This document shows positions 22,719-31,268 of a DNA stretch of 64,000 nucleotides, piece by piece. The stretch's first letter is position 1; the number at the start of each line of letters is the position of its first letter. A program made the translations under genes and the position numbers. Location: positions 80,049-144,048 of the forward strand of contig CAZLDI010000007.1 in the NCBI GenBank assembly GCA_964558415.1, read 5' to 3'. The notes below the pieces were generated by a model. The model saw only the letters and a program-made list of their open reading frames with translations, searched no databases and had not been told where the DNA came from. The stretch is from CAZLDI01 sp964558415 (GTDB taxonomy: Bacteria > Chloroflexota > Dehalococcoidia > SM23-28-2 > RBG-16-64-32).

Positions 22719-24968
22719 ATGGCCAAGCCCGCGGGTATGGAGCGACCAGTCATTCCCGCAGAATCTCAGCCTCAGACGACGCTGTTGCCCGAGGCTGAGC
22801 CGATGGCCGTCCAGGACATCCGCGATGCGCTGGTTATCCGAGAACGAGACCTGTTTCTGCTGACGGACACCGCAGGGCAAGTGCCCCTGGGAAACAGCGA
22901 CGGGTACGGGCTGTACTACGCGGATACCCGCTATCTGTCCGCGTATGAGTTTTCATTTGCCGGCACAACGCCGCTGGTGCTGCTTTCGACAGCTGAGCTG
23001 GGGTACAGCTCAGAGCAGGTGCTGACGAACCCGTCGATGGTGGATACCGAGGGCCAATCTGTGCCGAGGGGGACGATAGAAGTGCGCCGGGTGAGGGTAC
23101 TCGAGGACGTCATGGAAGAGACGGTGCGCACTACGAACTACAATGCCTATCCTGTGGAGCTGGACCTGACGCTGCGGATCGCGGCGGATTTTGCCGATAT
23201 TTTCGAGGTGCGTGGGTACCAGCGCGAGCTCCGAGGTGCCTTCTATCAACCGGTATGGCGGCAGTCGGAGTTGGCCCTGGCCTACAAGGGGCGCGACGGG
23301 CGCAAGAGAGAGACGCTGCTCTCGTTCGAGCCGGGGCCCCGATCAGTGCAGAGACACTTCGAGATGTCAGTGGTGAACTTCCGGGTGTCGCTTGGGCCGC
23401 GAACGAGCGAGACGATCCGGGTGCTGGTGAGCATGGACGGCCGGCTCGAAATCGCCCGTGAAGCTGAGCGATTCTCGGTGGTTAAGAGGGAGTACGAGGC
23501 GTGGTTCCTGGATGCGACCCGCATTGAGACAGATAACGCGTTCTTCAACGCAGTTTTGGAGCGCTCTCTGACCGACCTGCGAATGCTGTGGAACCACGGC
23601 AGCGCGGGGACGGGCTATCCCGCAGCCGGCACGCCGTGGTTCGACACGTTGTTCGGTCGAGACTCTGCCGTAGTGGGGCTTCAGACGCTGGCGCTAAAGC
23701 CAGCGATCGCCCGCGACTGTCTCGTTTCGCTGGCTCGCTGGCAGGGCAAGAAGTTCGACTCATGGCGGGACGAAGAGCCCGGTAAGATACTCCACGAGCT
23801 TCGGCAGGGTGAACTGACGAGTACCGGCGAGTTGCCATTTTCGCCGTACTTCGGGAGCGTGGATTCGACACCGCTGTTCCTGTGGCTGGCGGGCGAGTAT
23901 TTCGCGTGGACCGGGGACACGGGCCTGCTCTCGCAGCTGGAGACGAATCTGCGCGCTGCCGTGCATTGGCTAACGCAGTATGGGGACAGTAATGGGGACG
24001 GATATCTCGATTACGAGAAGCGTTCCAGCCGGGGGCTGGTGAACCAGGGCTGGAAGGACTCCGGAGACTCTATCTGTCACGCGGACGGAAGCCCGGTAGA
24101 GCCACCGGTGACCCTCGTGGAGGTACAAGGTTACGTATACGCCGCGCTGGGTCGCCTAGCACAGCTCTTCCTGGCGCTGGGGGACGGGGTTTTCGCGCAA
24201 GAGCTTGCCCAGCGCGCGAAGGCGATGGAGCGGCGGTTCAATCAGGAGTTCTGGCTCGACGAAGGGTGCTTCGCCCTGGCACTGGACGGGACGGGACGGC
24301 AAGCGGCCTCGATTACGTCGAACGCGGGGCACGCGCTGTGGAGCGCGATCGCGCGTCGCCCCCGCGGCAAGCAGGTGGTGGAACGGCTCATGGCAGGCGA
24401 TATGTTCTCAGGATGGGGCGTTCGAACGTTGAGCGCCGAATCGCCGAGATTCAATCCGCTTGGATATCACCTGGGAACGGTGTGGCCACACGACAACTCG
24501 ATAATTGCGATGGGGTTCAAACGTTACGGCTTCGAGGACGAGCTCAACGAACTCGCGACCGCTCTATTCGACGCCGCACGCGCGTTTCCGTACTACCGGC
24601 TACCCGAGTTGTTCGCGGGCACTGAGCGTTCAGCGCACCAGGCCCCCGTTCCATACCCGGTTGCCTGTCGGCCGCAGGCCTGGGCGGCGGGCGCGTTTCC
24701 GCTCATCATACAGGCGATCCTGGGCCTCTGTCCCGACGCACCGAACGGCCGGCTACTGGTCGTACAGCCGAAGCTACCGGCGTGGCTGAAGCAGGTGCGT
24801 GTGGAGGGGATGCGGATTGGAAGCGGGGAAGTGGACCTGACCTATGAGCTGCATGGAAAGCGAACCCGGGTGGAGGTGACGAGAAAGTCGCGCGGCATCT
24901 CCGTTGAGCAAAGACGGACATGGCCGCGGATGAGTGCCATCGCGCGCGAATATACTGGCAGCTCTTGA
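22719..24968 (+). CDS. Amylo-alpha-1,6-glucosidase-like (glycogen debranching) protein
   Basis: A 749-residue protein. An N-terminal beta-rich debranching-enzyme domain (about 30-250, opening with IRERDLFLLTDTAGQVP) is followed by an (alpha/alpha)6 barrel: TPWFDTLFGRDSAVVGLQTL, WKDSGDSICHADG and LGTVWPHDNSIIAMG are recognisable. Acidic residues in FGRDS and KDSGD are candidate catalytic sites. It probably hydrolyses alpha-glucosidic linkages, paired with the preceding GT4. No signal peptide is visible, so it should be cytosolic. Confidence 0.88.
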   Translation: MAKPAGMERPVIPAESQPQTTLLPEAEPMAVQDIRDALVIRERDLFLLTDTAGQVPLGNSDGYGLYYADTRYLSAYEFSFAGTTPLVLLSTAELGYSSEQVLTNPSMVDTEGQSVPRGTIEVRRVRVLEDVMEETVRTTNYNAYPVELDLTLRIAADFADIFEVRGYQRELRGAFYQPVWRQSELALAYKGRDGRKRETLLSFEPGPRSVQRHFEMSVVNFRVSLGPRTSETIRVLVSMDGRLEIAREAERFSVVKREYEAWFLDATRIETDNAFFNAVLERSLTDLRMLWNHGSAGTGYPAAGTPWFDTLFGRDSAVVGLQTLALKPAIARDCLVSLARWQGKKFDSWRDEEPGKILHELRQGELTSTGELPFSPYFGSVDSTPLFLWLAGEYFAWTGDTGLLSQLETNLRAAVHWLTQYGDSNGDGYLDYEKRSSRGLVNQGWKDSGDSICHADGSPVEPPVTLVEVQGYVYAALGRLAQLFLALGDGVFAQELAQRAKAMERRFNQEFWLDEGCFALALDGTGRQAASITSNAGHALWSAIARRPRGKQVVERLMAGDMFSGWGVRTLSAESPRFNPLGYHLGTVWPHDNSIIAMGFKRYGFEDELNELATALFDAARAFPYYRLPELFAGTERSAHQAPVPYPVACRPQAWAAGAFPLIIQAILGLCPDAPNGRLLVVQPKLPAWLKQVRVEGMRIGSGEVDLTYELHGKRTRVEVTRKSRGISVEQRRTWPRMSAIAREYTGSS

Positions 24969-25003
24969 CGCGAGCCGAGGCACACATCCATAGTGTGGGC
25001 TTG

Positions 25004-25813
25004 ATGTCTGAGAAACCCTTACTGGACCAGATCGCCGTGGTTACGGGCGCGAGCAGGGGGATCGGGCGGCAGATCGCGATCGATTTCGCGAAGGCAGGGG
25101 CGGACGTGGTGGTGACGGCGCGTACGAGCGAAAGTGCGCCCGCGAAGTTGCCCGGGACGATCGAGCAGACGGCGCGAGAGGTGGAGGCGGAAGGCAGGCG
25201 GGCGCTGGCGTTGCAGGTGGACGTATCGAGCCAGGAGCAGATCGAGGAGATGGCACGGCGGACGCTGGCGACGTTCGGCCGGTGCGACATCCTGGTGAAC
25301 AATGCCGGAATCAGCGCGCCTGCACCGTTTCACGAGACGCCGCTGAAGCGCTGGGACCTGGTGTTTAACGTGAACCTGCGCGGGCCGGTGATCTGCATGC
25401 AGGCGTTCGTTCCGGGGATGCTCGAGCGCAAGAGCGGGCGGATCATCAATATCTCCTCGATGCTGGCGGCGGCGCGGCTGCCGGGTATGGTCTCGTACTC
25501 GGCGTCAAAGGTGGCGCTAGAGACGCTTACGCAGTATTCGGGAGAGGAGCTTCAGCCGCACGGAATCGCCGTGAACGCGCTGCGGATCGAGTTGATGATC
25601 GCGACGGAGGGCTGGACGTTCCGCAATCCGGGGATGGACTTCTCGGACTGGGACAAGCCGGAGGCGGCGTCCGAGGCGGCGCTATGGATCGCGACTCAGC
25701 CGGCGTCGTACACGGGTCAAGTCGTCACGATAGGACAGGCACAGGCGGCGATGGGGAAGGCGAACCCGGTGGTGTCACGCGTAGGAGACTTCGAGAAGTA
25801 CAGACCGCGGTAG
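25004..25813 (+). CDS. Short-chain dehydrogenase/reductase
   Basis: A 269-residue classical SDR: nucleotide motif VTGASRGIG, NNAG, catalytic Ser in NISSML and the YSASK catalytic pair. The ATG at 25004 is chosen because it gives the standard N-terminus. An in-frame ATG at 24920 would overlap the glucosidase gene. The substrate is not predictable. It follows the glucosidase by 35 bases and may belong to the same unit. Confidence 0.9.
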   Translation: MSEKPLLDQIAVVTGASRGIGRQIAIDFAKAGADVVVTARTSESAPAKLPGTIEQTAREVEAEGRRALALQVDVSSQEQIEEMARRTLATFGRCDILVNNAGISAPAPFHETPLKRWDLVFNVNLRGPVICMQAFVPGMLERKSGRIINISSMLAAARLPGMVSYSASKVALETLTQYSGEELQPHGIAVNALRIELMIATEGWTFRNPGMDFSDWDKPEAASEAALWIATQPASYTGQVVTIGQAQAAMGKANPVVSRVGDFEKYRPR

Positions 25814-25914
25814 TTGATTAGCCGATAGAGACGCCCGACTAGTCGGGATCACCGCCCGTCACCGAGGCTGGCGTCAGGCGCAGCAGCAGCAACAGGGTGG
25901 CGGTGGCCCCGACC

Positions 25915-26862
25915 TTACGGTGCCCAGATGTCGCGGAAGACGTACCATTGCTCCGGGTAGCGGCGGACGTAGGACTCAAAGGCCGCAGCCAGGCGGCGCG
26001 TGAGCCGGGCGATGTCCTCTTCGGCGCTCAACTCTTTATTCGAGACCAGCGGGGGCTCGATGTGAGCAATGAAGCGACCACCCGGACGACGCGCGGCCAC
26101 GGCGAATATAAGCGGGGCGCCGCTGAGACGGGCAAGGCGGGCGGGGCCTGCGGGGAAGACGGTGGGCTTGCCGAAGAAGCTGATCGGCACGCCATCGGAA
26201 CGATCCAGGGCGATGTCGAGGACGAAGGCGACCATCTCGCGGCGGCGCAGGCTGCGCAGCAAGCGGATGCCCGCGCCATGGGCGGGCACTAGCGTCACGC
26301 CCATGCGGGCGCGGCAGGCCTGGGCCCAGTCCATGATCGCGGGCGGGCCAAAGCGTTCGGTGACGGCGGTGATCTTGTAGCCACGCATGATGGCGATGGC
26401 GGCGGCGACCTCCGCGCTGCCCATGTGGGCGCTGGCGAAGATGATCCCCTTACCATGCGACTCGGCGTCGTCGAAGTGCTCCTCGCCCCTGACTTCCAGG
26501 CGGTCGAGCACGGTATTGTTGTCCCAGCCCTGGACGTGAATGATCTCGGCGATGTACCGAGCGAAGTGACGGAAGCAACGACGGGCGGCCCGCTCGACGG
26601 CGGGATTGGTTATGTCGAGACCCAGGATGCGCGCGTAGTTGCGGAGCGCCTTCTGTCGCTTGCTGTGCCAGACGGCGTAGGCGAAGTCGCCCCAAGGGAT
26701 GGCGAAGCGGCGCGCAAGTTCGAACGGGATGAGCGGGATGCCGCTGCGGTTGAGGACGTACAGGGGGGGACCGCCAAGCAGGCGCGTATGCAAAGGCTGG
26801 GTAGCTGGGGCCGAGCGCGCGGGGGTTTGGTCGCCCCGCTCATGGTTCGACGGGCTCACCAT
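25915..26862 (-). CDS. Lysophospholipid (LpxL/PatA-like) acyltransferase
   Basis: About 315 residues of an LPLAT-family acyltransferase: the HxxxxE motif is in FASAHMGSAEVAAA, and ALDRSDGVPISFFGKPTVFPAGPARLA is the typical substrate region. In lipid-A-less bacteria such proteins act like phosphatidylinositol mannoside acyltransferases; this is inference. The start is uncertain: the ATG at 26862 falls inside a hairpin repeat, a TTG at 26793 lies closer to the conserved part, and an ATG at 26937 is also in frame. Probably membrane-associated. Confidence 0.82.
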   Translation of the reverse strand: MVSPSNHERGDQTPARSAPATQPLHTRLLGGPPLYVLNRSGIPLIPFELARRFAIPWGDFAYAVWHSKRQKALRNYARILGLDITNPAVERAARRCFRHFARYIAEIIHVQGWDNNTVLDRLEVRGEEHFDDAESHGKGIIFASAHMGSAEVAAAIAIMRGYKITAVTERFGPPAIMDWAQACRARMGVTLVPAHGAGIRLLRSLRRREMVAFVLDIALDRSDGVPISFFGKPTVFPAGPARLARLSGAPLIFAVAARRPGGRFIAHIEPPLVSNKELSAEEDIARLTRRLAAAFESYVRRYPEQWYVFRDIWAP

Positions 26863-26865
26863 GAG
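26839..26865 (+). repeat. Dispersed hairpin repeat, copy 3
   Basis: CTCATGGT (26839-26846) and ACCATGAG (26858-26865) pair around TCGACGGGCTC. It overlaps the 5' part of the acyltransferase reading frame, so the true start of that gene is probably downstream. Confidence 0.7.
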
Positions 26866-26949
26866 GGGGAGAGAGCGGAATGCGGGGGTGGGGCGATGGC
26901 GGGTGGCCACGGGGACAAGCGACGAACGGGCGACCACGCCGGGCCGCCC

Positions 26950-27417
26950 CTACGCAGTGGCGCCACCGCGGTAGGAGATTTCGAGCTCGTGGACGCGGTG
27001 GTTGGGGACGCGGAGAAAGAGGGCGGTTGCCTCTGCCAGAATCTCGCCTGAGAGAGTGAGGATTTTGGCCTCGGCTTCAAGGCGGCGCCCGCGGTCTCTA
27101 ACCACCTGAGCCGTGACGGCTAGCTCCTGGCCGAGGGGGAGCGGTCTGCGATATTTGACCTCCATGCGGGCGGTCATGGCCCAGGCTCCGGCAGCATACA
27201 TGGCCCAGCCCATCGCTTCGTCCATCGCGGCGGCGGCGATTCCTCCGTGGGCGAGGCCGGGGAAACCCTGATGGGTAGCCCGCGCGAAGAAGCGGCCGCT
27301 CACGACGAGGCCAGCGACTTCGAACTCGATATGGAGCCCTTCGGGGTTGCGGTCTCCACAGCCGTAGCACATGTGGCGAGGGCTGCCATCCAGTTCGTCC
27401 CCGAGACCTTGCGTCAT
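26950..27417 (-). CDS. PaaI-family hotdog thioesterase
   Basis: A 155-residue hotdog-fold protein. CYGCGDRNPEGLHIEF at the N-terminus and FPGLAHGGIAAAAMDEAMGWAM (HGG with catalytic acidic residue) are the signature of PaaI/YbgC-type acyl-CoA thioesterases. It is part of the minus-strand acyl-metabolism block. A dispersed repeat (27470-27526) separates it from the FabF-like gene. Confidence 0.88.
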   Translation of the reverse strand: MTQGLGDELDGSPRHMCYGCGDRNPEGLHIEFEVAGLVVSGRFFARATHQGFPGLAHGGIAAAAMDEAMGWAMYAAGAWAMTARMEVKYRRPLPLGQELAVTAQVVRDRGRRLEAEAKILTLSGEILAEATALFLRVPNHRVHELEISYRGGATA

Positions 27418-27469
27418 TGGGGATAGCCTGCGACCGGAACCGCTTGACCCACCGCGCCTCCGCCACCCG

Positions 27470-27526
27470 GATTCCTTCGCGGCAAGCGGGGTCGGCGCGT
27501 TCCACTGGATGGGCGCTCAGAATGAC
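27470..27526 (+). repeat. Dispersed intergenic repeat, copy 5
   Basis: GATTCCTTCGCGGCAAG at the start, GCGCTCAGAATGAC at the end, preceded by CGCCTCCGCCACCCG. It sits in the spacer between the thioesterase and FabF-like genes. Confidence 0.8.
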
Positions 27527-27532
27527 GTGGGT

Positions 27533-28774
27533 TCATGCAGGCGCGAACTCCTTGAAGGCGATGACGCCGTTCTGGCCGCCGAAGCCGAAGCCGTTGGCGA
27601 TGGCGACACGCACGGGCCTGCGGGCGGCGGTCAGCGGCGTGTAGTCCAGGTCGCAGTCGGTGTCGGGCGTCTCGAGGTTGATCGTGGGCGGAACGACGCC
27701 TTCGCAGATCGCCTTGATCGCGGTCAGGGCAGAGATGGCACCGGCTGCGCCGAGCTGATGGCCTACCATGGATTTGGGCCCGGTGACCGCCACGCTGTAG
27801 GCGTGATCGCCGAGAGCGCGCTTGATGGCGGTGGTCTCGGCGGCATCGTTAAGGGGGGTGCCAGTACCGTGGGCCACGACGCAGTCCACGTCCTGCGGCC
27901 GGAGGTCAGACTTCTTGAGCGCGCGCGTAATCGCCGTTGCCGCGGCGTCGCCGGTCGGGTCTGGCGCGGTGATGTGGTAGGCATCTGAAGTGATCGCGCC
28001 CCCAGCAAGCTCGGCATAGATGCGGGCGCCTCGTCGCCGCGCGTGTTCGAGCGTCTCGATGATCATTGCGGCGGAACCTTCGCCGTAGACGAAGCCGTCA
28101 CGGTCGCGGTCGAACGGGCGGCAGGCGCGTTCGGGTTCGTCGTTTCGGGTCGAGAGGGCGCGCAGGTTGGCCATGGCGGCGATAGAGATCGGGATGATGT
28201 TGGCCTCCGCGCCGCCCGCGATCACGACTTCCGTCTCCTCGAGGTCCAACAGTCGCTTGGCGTCGACAAAGGCGAAGATACCGGCTGCACAAGCCGCCAC
28301 GGAGGTAATGGTTGGGCCGCGGACGCCAAGGTTGATCGCCACCTGGCACGACGCCATGTTGGGGGCCATCGCTGGCACGGTGAGCGGCCCAACGCGGGCG
28401 GCGCCCTTTTCGAGGTACGTCTTTTCGCCGTCCGCAATGACGTCGACGCCGCCACCGCCGGTGTTCATCACGATGGCGATGTCATCTCGGTTCCGGTGGT
28501 TGATTGTGAGGCACGAGTCTTCTACGGCCTGACGGGCGGCGGCAACGGCGAACTGGGAGAAGCGCGCGGCGCGTTTTGCGGCCTTCGAGTCCATGTAGCG
28601 GGCCGGGTCCCAGTCTTTGACCTCGGCGGCGATCCGACAGTCCTGATCGCTGGCGTCGAACAGGGAGATATGCTTGACTCCGGAGACGCCGGAGGTCAGG
28701 TTGTGCCAGAACTCACTGACCGTGTGTCCGATTGGGGTTATGCAGCCAAGCCCCGTGACGACGGCGCGGACCAT
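27533..28774 (-). CDS. Beta-ketoacyl-ACP synthase II-like (FabF family)
   Basis: A 413-residue condensing enzyme with the full Cys-His-His triad: Cys in TSVAACAAGIFAF, His in VVAHGTGTPLND and His in SMVGHQLGAAGA. It elongates acyl-ACP by decarboxylative condensation with malonyl-ACP. The ATG at 28774 is chosen because MVRAVVTGLGCITPIG is the family N-terminus. That ATG overlaps the upstream TAA (TAATG), indicating coupled translation. With the two MaoC genes upstream it may form a dedicated acyl-chain synthesis set. Confidence 0.93.
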   Translation of the reverse strand: MVRAVVTGLGCITPIGHTVSEFWHNLTSGVSGVKHISLFDASDQDCRIAAEVKDWDPARYMDSKAAKRAARFSQFAVAAARQAVEDSCLTINHRNRDDIAIVMNTGGGGVDVIADGEKTYLEKGAARVGPLTVPAMAPNMASCQVAINLGVRGPTITSVAACAAGIFAFVDAKRLLDLEETEVVIAGGAEANIIPISIAAMANLRALSTRNDEPERACRPFDRDRDGFVYGEGSAAMIIETLEHARRRGARIYAELAGGAITSDAYHITAPDPTGDAAATAITRALKKSDLRPQDVDCVVAHGTGTPLNDAAETTAIKRALGDHAYSVAVTGPKSMVGHQLGAAGAISALTAIKAICEGVVPPTINLETPDTDCDLDYTPLTAARRPVRVAIANGFGFGGQNGVIAFKEFAPA

Positions 28775-29196
28775 TAGCCGCGGCACTCCTCGAGGCCGGG
28801 AACGAACACGAGGCGCCAAGTTGTGACGACGCCTTCAGATTTGGAGACGAAAACCCACTCGGTTTCACGCTCCTGGCCGTCGACCAGCTGTACCACGATG
28901 GTGCGAGCTTCGTCGCCGACGAAATCAACGGACTTGACGCGTTGGAAGCCGTCCGGGACGTACTCTTGTGCAAGGGCAGTCACGAGATCAGCTGATATGC
29001 ATCGCTGGGTGATCTCCGGTGCGAGGTAGTCGTAAAGACCCTCGGGGCCGTCGGCGGCGTAGGCGTTCGTCGCGAGTTCGGCGACGCCGGCGATCTGGCG
29101 AACACGTTCGTCATCAGGTAGATCGCCGCCACCGCCGCTGCAGGCGAGAGTGATGGCGAGAGGGGCTAGAGCTGCAGTCAAGAGGCCGACCTTCAC
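28774..29196 (-). CDS. Small lipoprotein of unknown function
   Basis: A 140-residue predicted lipoprotein: KVGLLTAALAPLAITLACSGGG gives a signal peptide and lipobox with Cys19. The mature part resembles small NTF2-like or DUF-type extracytoplasmic proteins, but I cannot name a family. It overlaps the MaoC stop upstream by four bases and the FabF-like start downstream, an odd place for a secreted protein inside an acyl-synthesis operon. Confidence 0.65.
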   Translation of the reverse strand: MKVGLLTAALAPLAITLACSGGGGDLPDDERVRQIAGVAELATNAYAADGPEGLYDYLAPEITQRCISADLVTALAQEYVPDGFQRVKSVDFVGDEARTIVVQLVDGQERETEWVFVSKSEGVVTTWRLVFVPGLEECRG

Positions 29197-29597
29197 ACGG
29201 TTACCGATGCTTCGCCGGAGATGAGCAACTCACCCGCCGGATTACGACATTCGACCTCGCAGACGGTCAAGGGGCCGTCCACGCGGATTACGCGGCCGGA
29301 CGCTGTGACTGAATCACCGGGGCGACCGGGCGCGCGCAGGCGGACTTTGAGGTGTCCGGAGGCAGGCCAAGCCTTTCCGAAAGCGGCTGTGAGCATCTCC
29401 GAGATATAAGCGAGGACGAGCATGCCGTGGGCGATCGTGCCACCGAACTGAGTGCCGGCGGCGAACGTGGGGTCCGTGTGGAGCGGGTTGTGATCGCCGC
29501 TCGCGGCGGCATAGTCGTTGATCCTATCCTGCGTGATGATGCGCGTGACGCCAGGCAGCTCATCGCCGATCTGAAACGAGCGAACGCCCGCCTGCAT
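29193..29597 (-). CDS. MaoC-like (R)-hydroxyacyl dehydratase, HadB-like
   Basis: A 134-residue hotdog protein with a complete hydratase-2 motif, YAAASGDHNPLHTDPTFA (Asp and His catalytic) and GTIAHGMLVLAYI. Together with the overlapping gene at 29597 it resembles the HadAB-type heterodimeric 3-hydroxyacyl-ACP dehydratase of actinobacteria. This is the catalytic subunit. It overlaps its neighbours by one and four bases. Confidence 0.88.
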   Translation of the reverse strand: MQAGVRSFQIGDELPGVTRIITQDRINDYAAASGDHNPLHTDPTFAAGTQFGGTIAHGMLVLAYISEMLTAAFGKAWPASGHLKVRLRAPGRPGDSVTASGRVIRVDGPLTVCEVECRNPAGELLISGEASVTV

Positions 29598-29998
29598 CAG
29601 GACGCCTCGGTCGGGAAACTGAGCATGGCGCGGCCGGTCATGACGAGGCCGCCGGATTCGTCGGTAACGGCGACGCTGATGCCCATCAGGACCCAGCCCT
29701 GGCGCTCCCCCCGGCTAGTGATGTCCAGGCGCGTAAGCAGACGCTCGCCCACGCGAACGCTGCGGTGGAACGACAACTCCTGGCCTACGTGTAAAGCGCC
29801 AGGAGGGAGGACTGTGCGGTCTAGCAGGGCGCTCACAGACAGCGCGGCCACTTCCAGCGGCGGAACGATATCGCCCAGCCGGTCAATTGCACCGTCTTCG
29901 ACGGCTGAGACGTAGGCGGACACGGCCTGCGGTGATAGGTGATAGGTGGTGTCCGGGAAACGGTAGCCCCTGCGCGCAGTCTCCAGAAGGGAGGGCAT
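29597..29998 (-). CDS. FAS1-like dehydratase domain protein, HadA-like
   Basis: A 133-residue hotdog protein of the MaoC N-terminal (non-catalytic) type: YHLSPQAVSAYVSAVEDGA and PPGALHVGQELSFHRSVRVGERL. It lacks the D-x-H hydratase motif and probably pairs with the next gene as the substrate-binding subunit. Near its N-terminus two GATAGGT heptamers are repeated in tandem (29936-29952), a small in-frame repeat encoding TYHLS. Confidence 0.82.
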   Translation of the reverse strand: MPSLLETARRGYRFPDTTYHLSPQAVSAYVSAVEDGAIDRLGDIVPPLEVAALSVSALLDRTVLPPGALHVGQELSFHRSVRVGERLLTRLDITSRGERQGWVLMGISVAVTDESGGLVMTGRAMLSFPTEAS

Positions 29999-30005
29999 GG
30001 AGGGT

Positions 30006-30377
30006 TCAGCTTCGCCCGGCGAACCGTGACATGTCTATAACGCGGCGCTCGTGCAGGCCTTCGCCGATCTTCGCGCCGGTCTCGTTATAGGCTTCGACCT
30101 CGAAGACTACTTTGCGGCCGTCCTGCTCTTTGACGCGCCCTTTTATGGTGACCTTCATGCCGATGGGCGTGGCGGCCATGTGCTTCAGATCGACGCGGTA
30201 ACCGACGGAGCTTTCGCCGGAATCCTGGAAGGGGATCAGCATCTTGAGGCAGAGTCCCTCGATGTGAGCGACCATCGTCGGTGTGGAGTACATGGGGACA
30301 GGGAGGTGCTTAACGCCCATGTCCGGGGTAGTGTCGATGACCATCTCGTCGCTGGTGCCCTGCGGGATGTCTTTCAT
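30006..30377 (-). CDS. FlK-like hotdog thioesterase
   Basis: A 123-residue hotdog protein related to fluoroacetyl-CoA thioesterase FlK. YSTPTMVAHIEGLC carries the Thr and Glu, and VDLKHMAATPIGMKV the His, of that family's catalytic triad. Substrates of these relatives vary, so fluoroacetate is not implied. It is the first gene of the minus-strand operon running to 26950. GGTGGAGG precedes the ATG. Confidence 0.85.
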   Translation of the reverse strand: MKDIPQGTSDEMVIDTTPDMGVKHLPVPMYSTPTMVAHIEGLCLKMLIPFQDSGESSVGYRVDLKHMAATPIGMKVTIKGRVKEQDGRKVVFEVEAYNETGAKIGEGLHERRVIDMSRFAGRS

Positions 30378-30407
30378 GCTGCCTCCACCTTGTTCTCAAC
30401 CGGACTC

Positions 30408-30433
30408 AGTATAAGGGAGGCACGAAGCGTCAA
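30408..30433 (-). promoter_or_regulatory. Promoter of the acyl-metabolism operon
   Basis: On the minus strand TATACT (30413-30408) lies about 30 bases before the ATG. TTGACG (30433-30428) is 14 bases upstream of it, a short spacer, so the -35 call is weak. Confidence 0.45.
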
Positions 30434-30482
30434 AGCAACACGCCGGTAGGCGCATGCCAGCGAACGCTGGCCTGACGGATGC

Positions 30483-30488
30483 TAGAAT
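30483..30488 (+). promoter_or_regulatory. -10 box of the 2Fe-2S ferredoxin gene, leaderless layout
   Basis: TAGAAT ends eight bases before the ATG at 30497, and no Shine-Dalgarno sequence intervenes. Confidence 0.45.
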
Positions 30489-30496
30489 CGCACGTG

Positions 30497-30817
30497 ATGG
30501 CGAAGGTAACTATCTTGCCCCTGGAAGAGACGGTGGAGGCAGCGCTGGGGCAGACGATCATGGAGGCGGCCTGGGCGCACGGGCTGTACTGGCCGACGAC
30601 GTGCGGGGGGCAGGGGATCTGCACGACGTGCGCTTGCACCGTGAACCAAGGTGCGGAAAACCTGGATGAGATGGGCCGCGCCGAGCGCAAGACTTTGGCA
30701 GAGGAGCTTGGAGAAGGCGCCATTCGGGTACGCTCCCTGCGGTTGGCCTGTCAGGCGCGCGTAAGGGGGGATGTGACGGTCACGAAGCGGGGCGTGCGGC
30801 CGGAGGAGCCTGTCTGA
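30497..30817 (+). CDS. 2Fe-2S ferredoxin
   Basis: A 106-residue plant/adrenodoxin-type ferredoxin: TTCGGQGICTTCACTV provides three Cys ligands and RLACQAR the fourth. It is a soluble one-electron carrier. An in-frame ATG at 30479 is possible, but 30497 matches the family start. Its partner is unknown; a second, bacterial-type ferredoxin follows 51 bases later. Confidence 0.9.
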   Translation: MAKVTILPLEETVEAALGQTIMEAAWAHGLYWPTTCGGQGICTTCACTVNQGAENLDEMGRAERKTLAEELGEGAIRVRSLRLACQARVRGDVTVTKRGVRPEEPV

Positions 30818-30868
30818 GATTGTCGTGGTTGTCGATGAGGGGTAAAATCGTAACGATCAGGGCGTAAT

Positions 30869-31150
30869 ATGACATACGTCATCACGGAACCATGCATCGG
30901 GACAAAGGATGCATCCTGCGTGGATGTCTGTCCCGTGGATTGCATCTACACGAGTGAGGATGATCCACAGTACTACATCGACCCTGACACCTGCATCGAC
31001 TGCGCGGCGTGCGAGCCTGTCTGTCCCGTGACTGCGATTTTCTTTGAGGACGACGTGCCGGAACAGTGGAAGAACTACACCGAGATCAACGCCGAGTGGT
31101 TCAAGAACAAAGATACAGGCGGGTTCCGGGCGCGCACTGAGCGCCACTAA
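30869..31150 (+). CDS. fdxA: Seven-iron type ferredoxin (3Fe-4S/4Fe-4S)
   Basis: A 93-residue ferredoxin with MTYVITEPCIGTKDASCVDVCPVDCI and CIDCAACEPVCPVTAIF. The wider Cys spacing in the first motif is typical of FdxA-type 7Fe ferredoxins of actinobacteria and Chloroflexi. The C-terminal 35 residues (EQWKNYTEINAEWF) are also typical. It is a soluble low-potential electron carrier. Confidence 0.9.
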   Translation: MTYVITEPCIGTKDASCVDVCPVDCIYTSEDDPQYYIDPDTCIDCAACEPVCPVTAIFFEDDVPEQWKNYTEINAEWFKNKDTGGFRARTERH

Positions 31151-31159
31151 GCCATCGCC

Positions 31160-31174
31160 AGCGTTAACAACGCT
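31160..31174 (+). promoter_or_regulatory. Perfect inverted repeat before the LysR gene
   Basis: AGCGTT (31160-31165), AAC, AACGCT (31169-31174). It lies 10 bases after the ferredoxin stop and 15 bases before the -35 of the LysR promoter. It could be an operator for the regulator or a weak terminator for the ferredoxin. Confidence 0.45.
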
Positions 31175-31188
31175 GTAACGTCTGCTTC

Positions 31189-31217
31189 TTGACGAATCGC
31201 CAAATCGCCTCTATTCT
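31189..31217 (+). promoter_or_regulatory. Sigma70-type promoter of the LysR gene
   Basis: TTGACG (31189-31194), a 17-base spacer and TATTCT (31212-31217), then a leader of about 45 bases with AGGAGG (31254-31259) nine bases before the GTG start. Confidence 0.7.
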
Positions 31218-31268
31218 CTACTATGCCAGCTATAAACGCCCTTAATAGCTAGCAGGAGGTTCCGCCCC

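Noticed and set aside
26863..26937. Upstream extension of the acyltransferase to 26937.
   Set aside because: The extension has no family similarity and starts beyond a dispersed hairpin; even the ATG at 26862 is doubtful.
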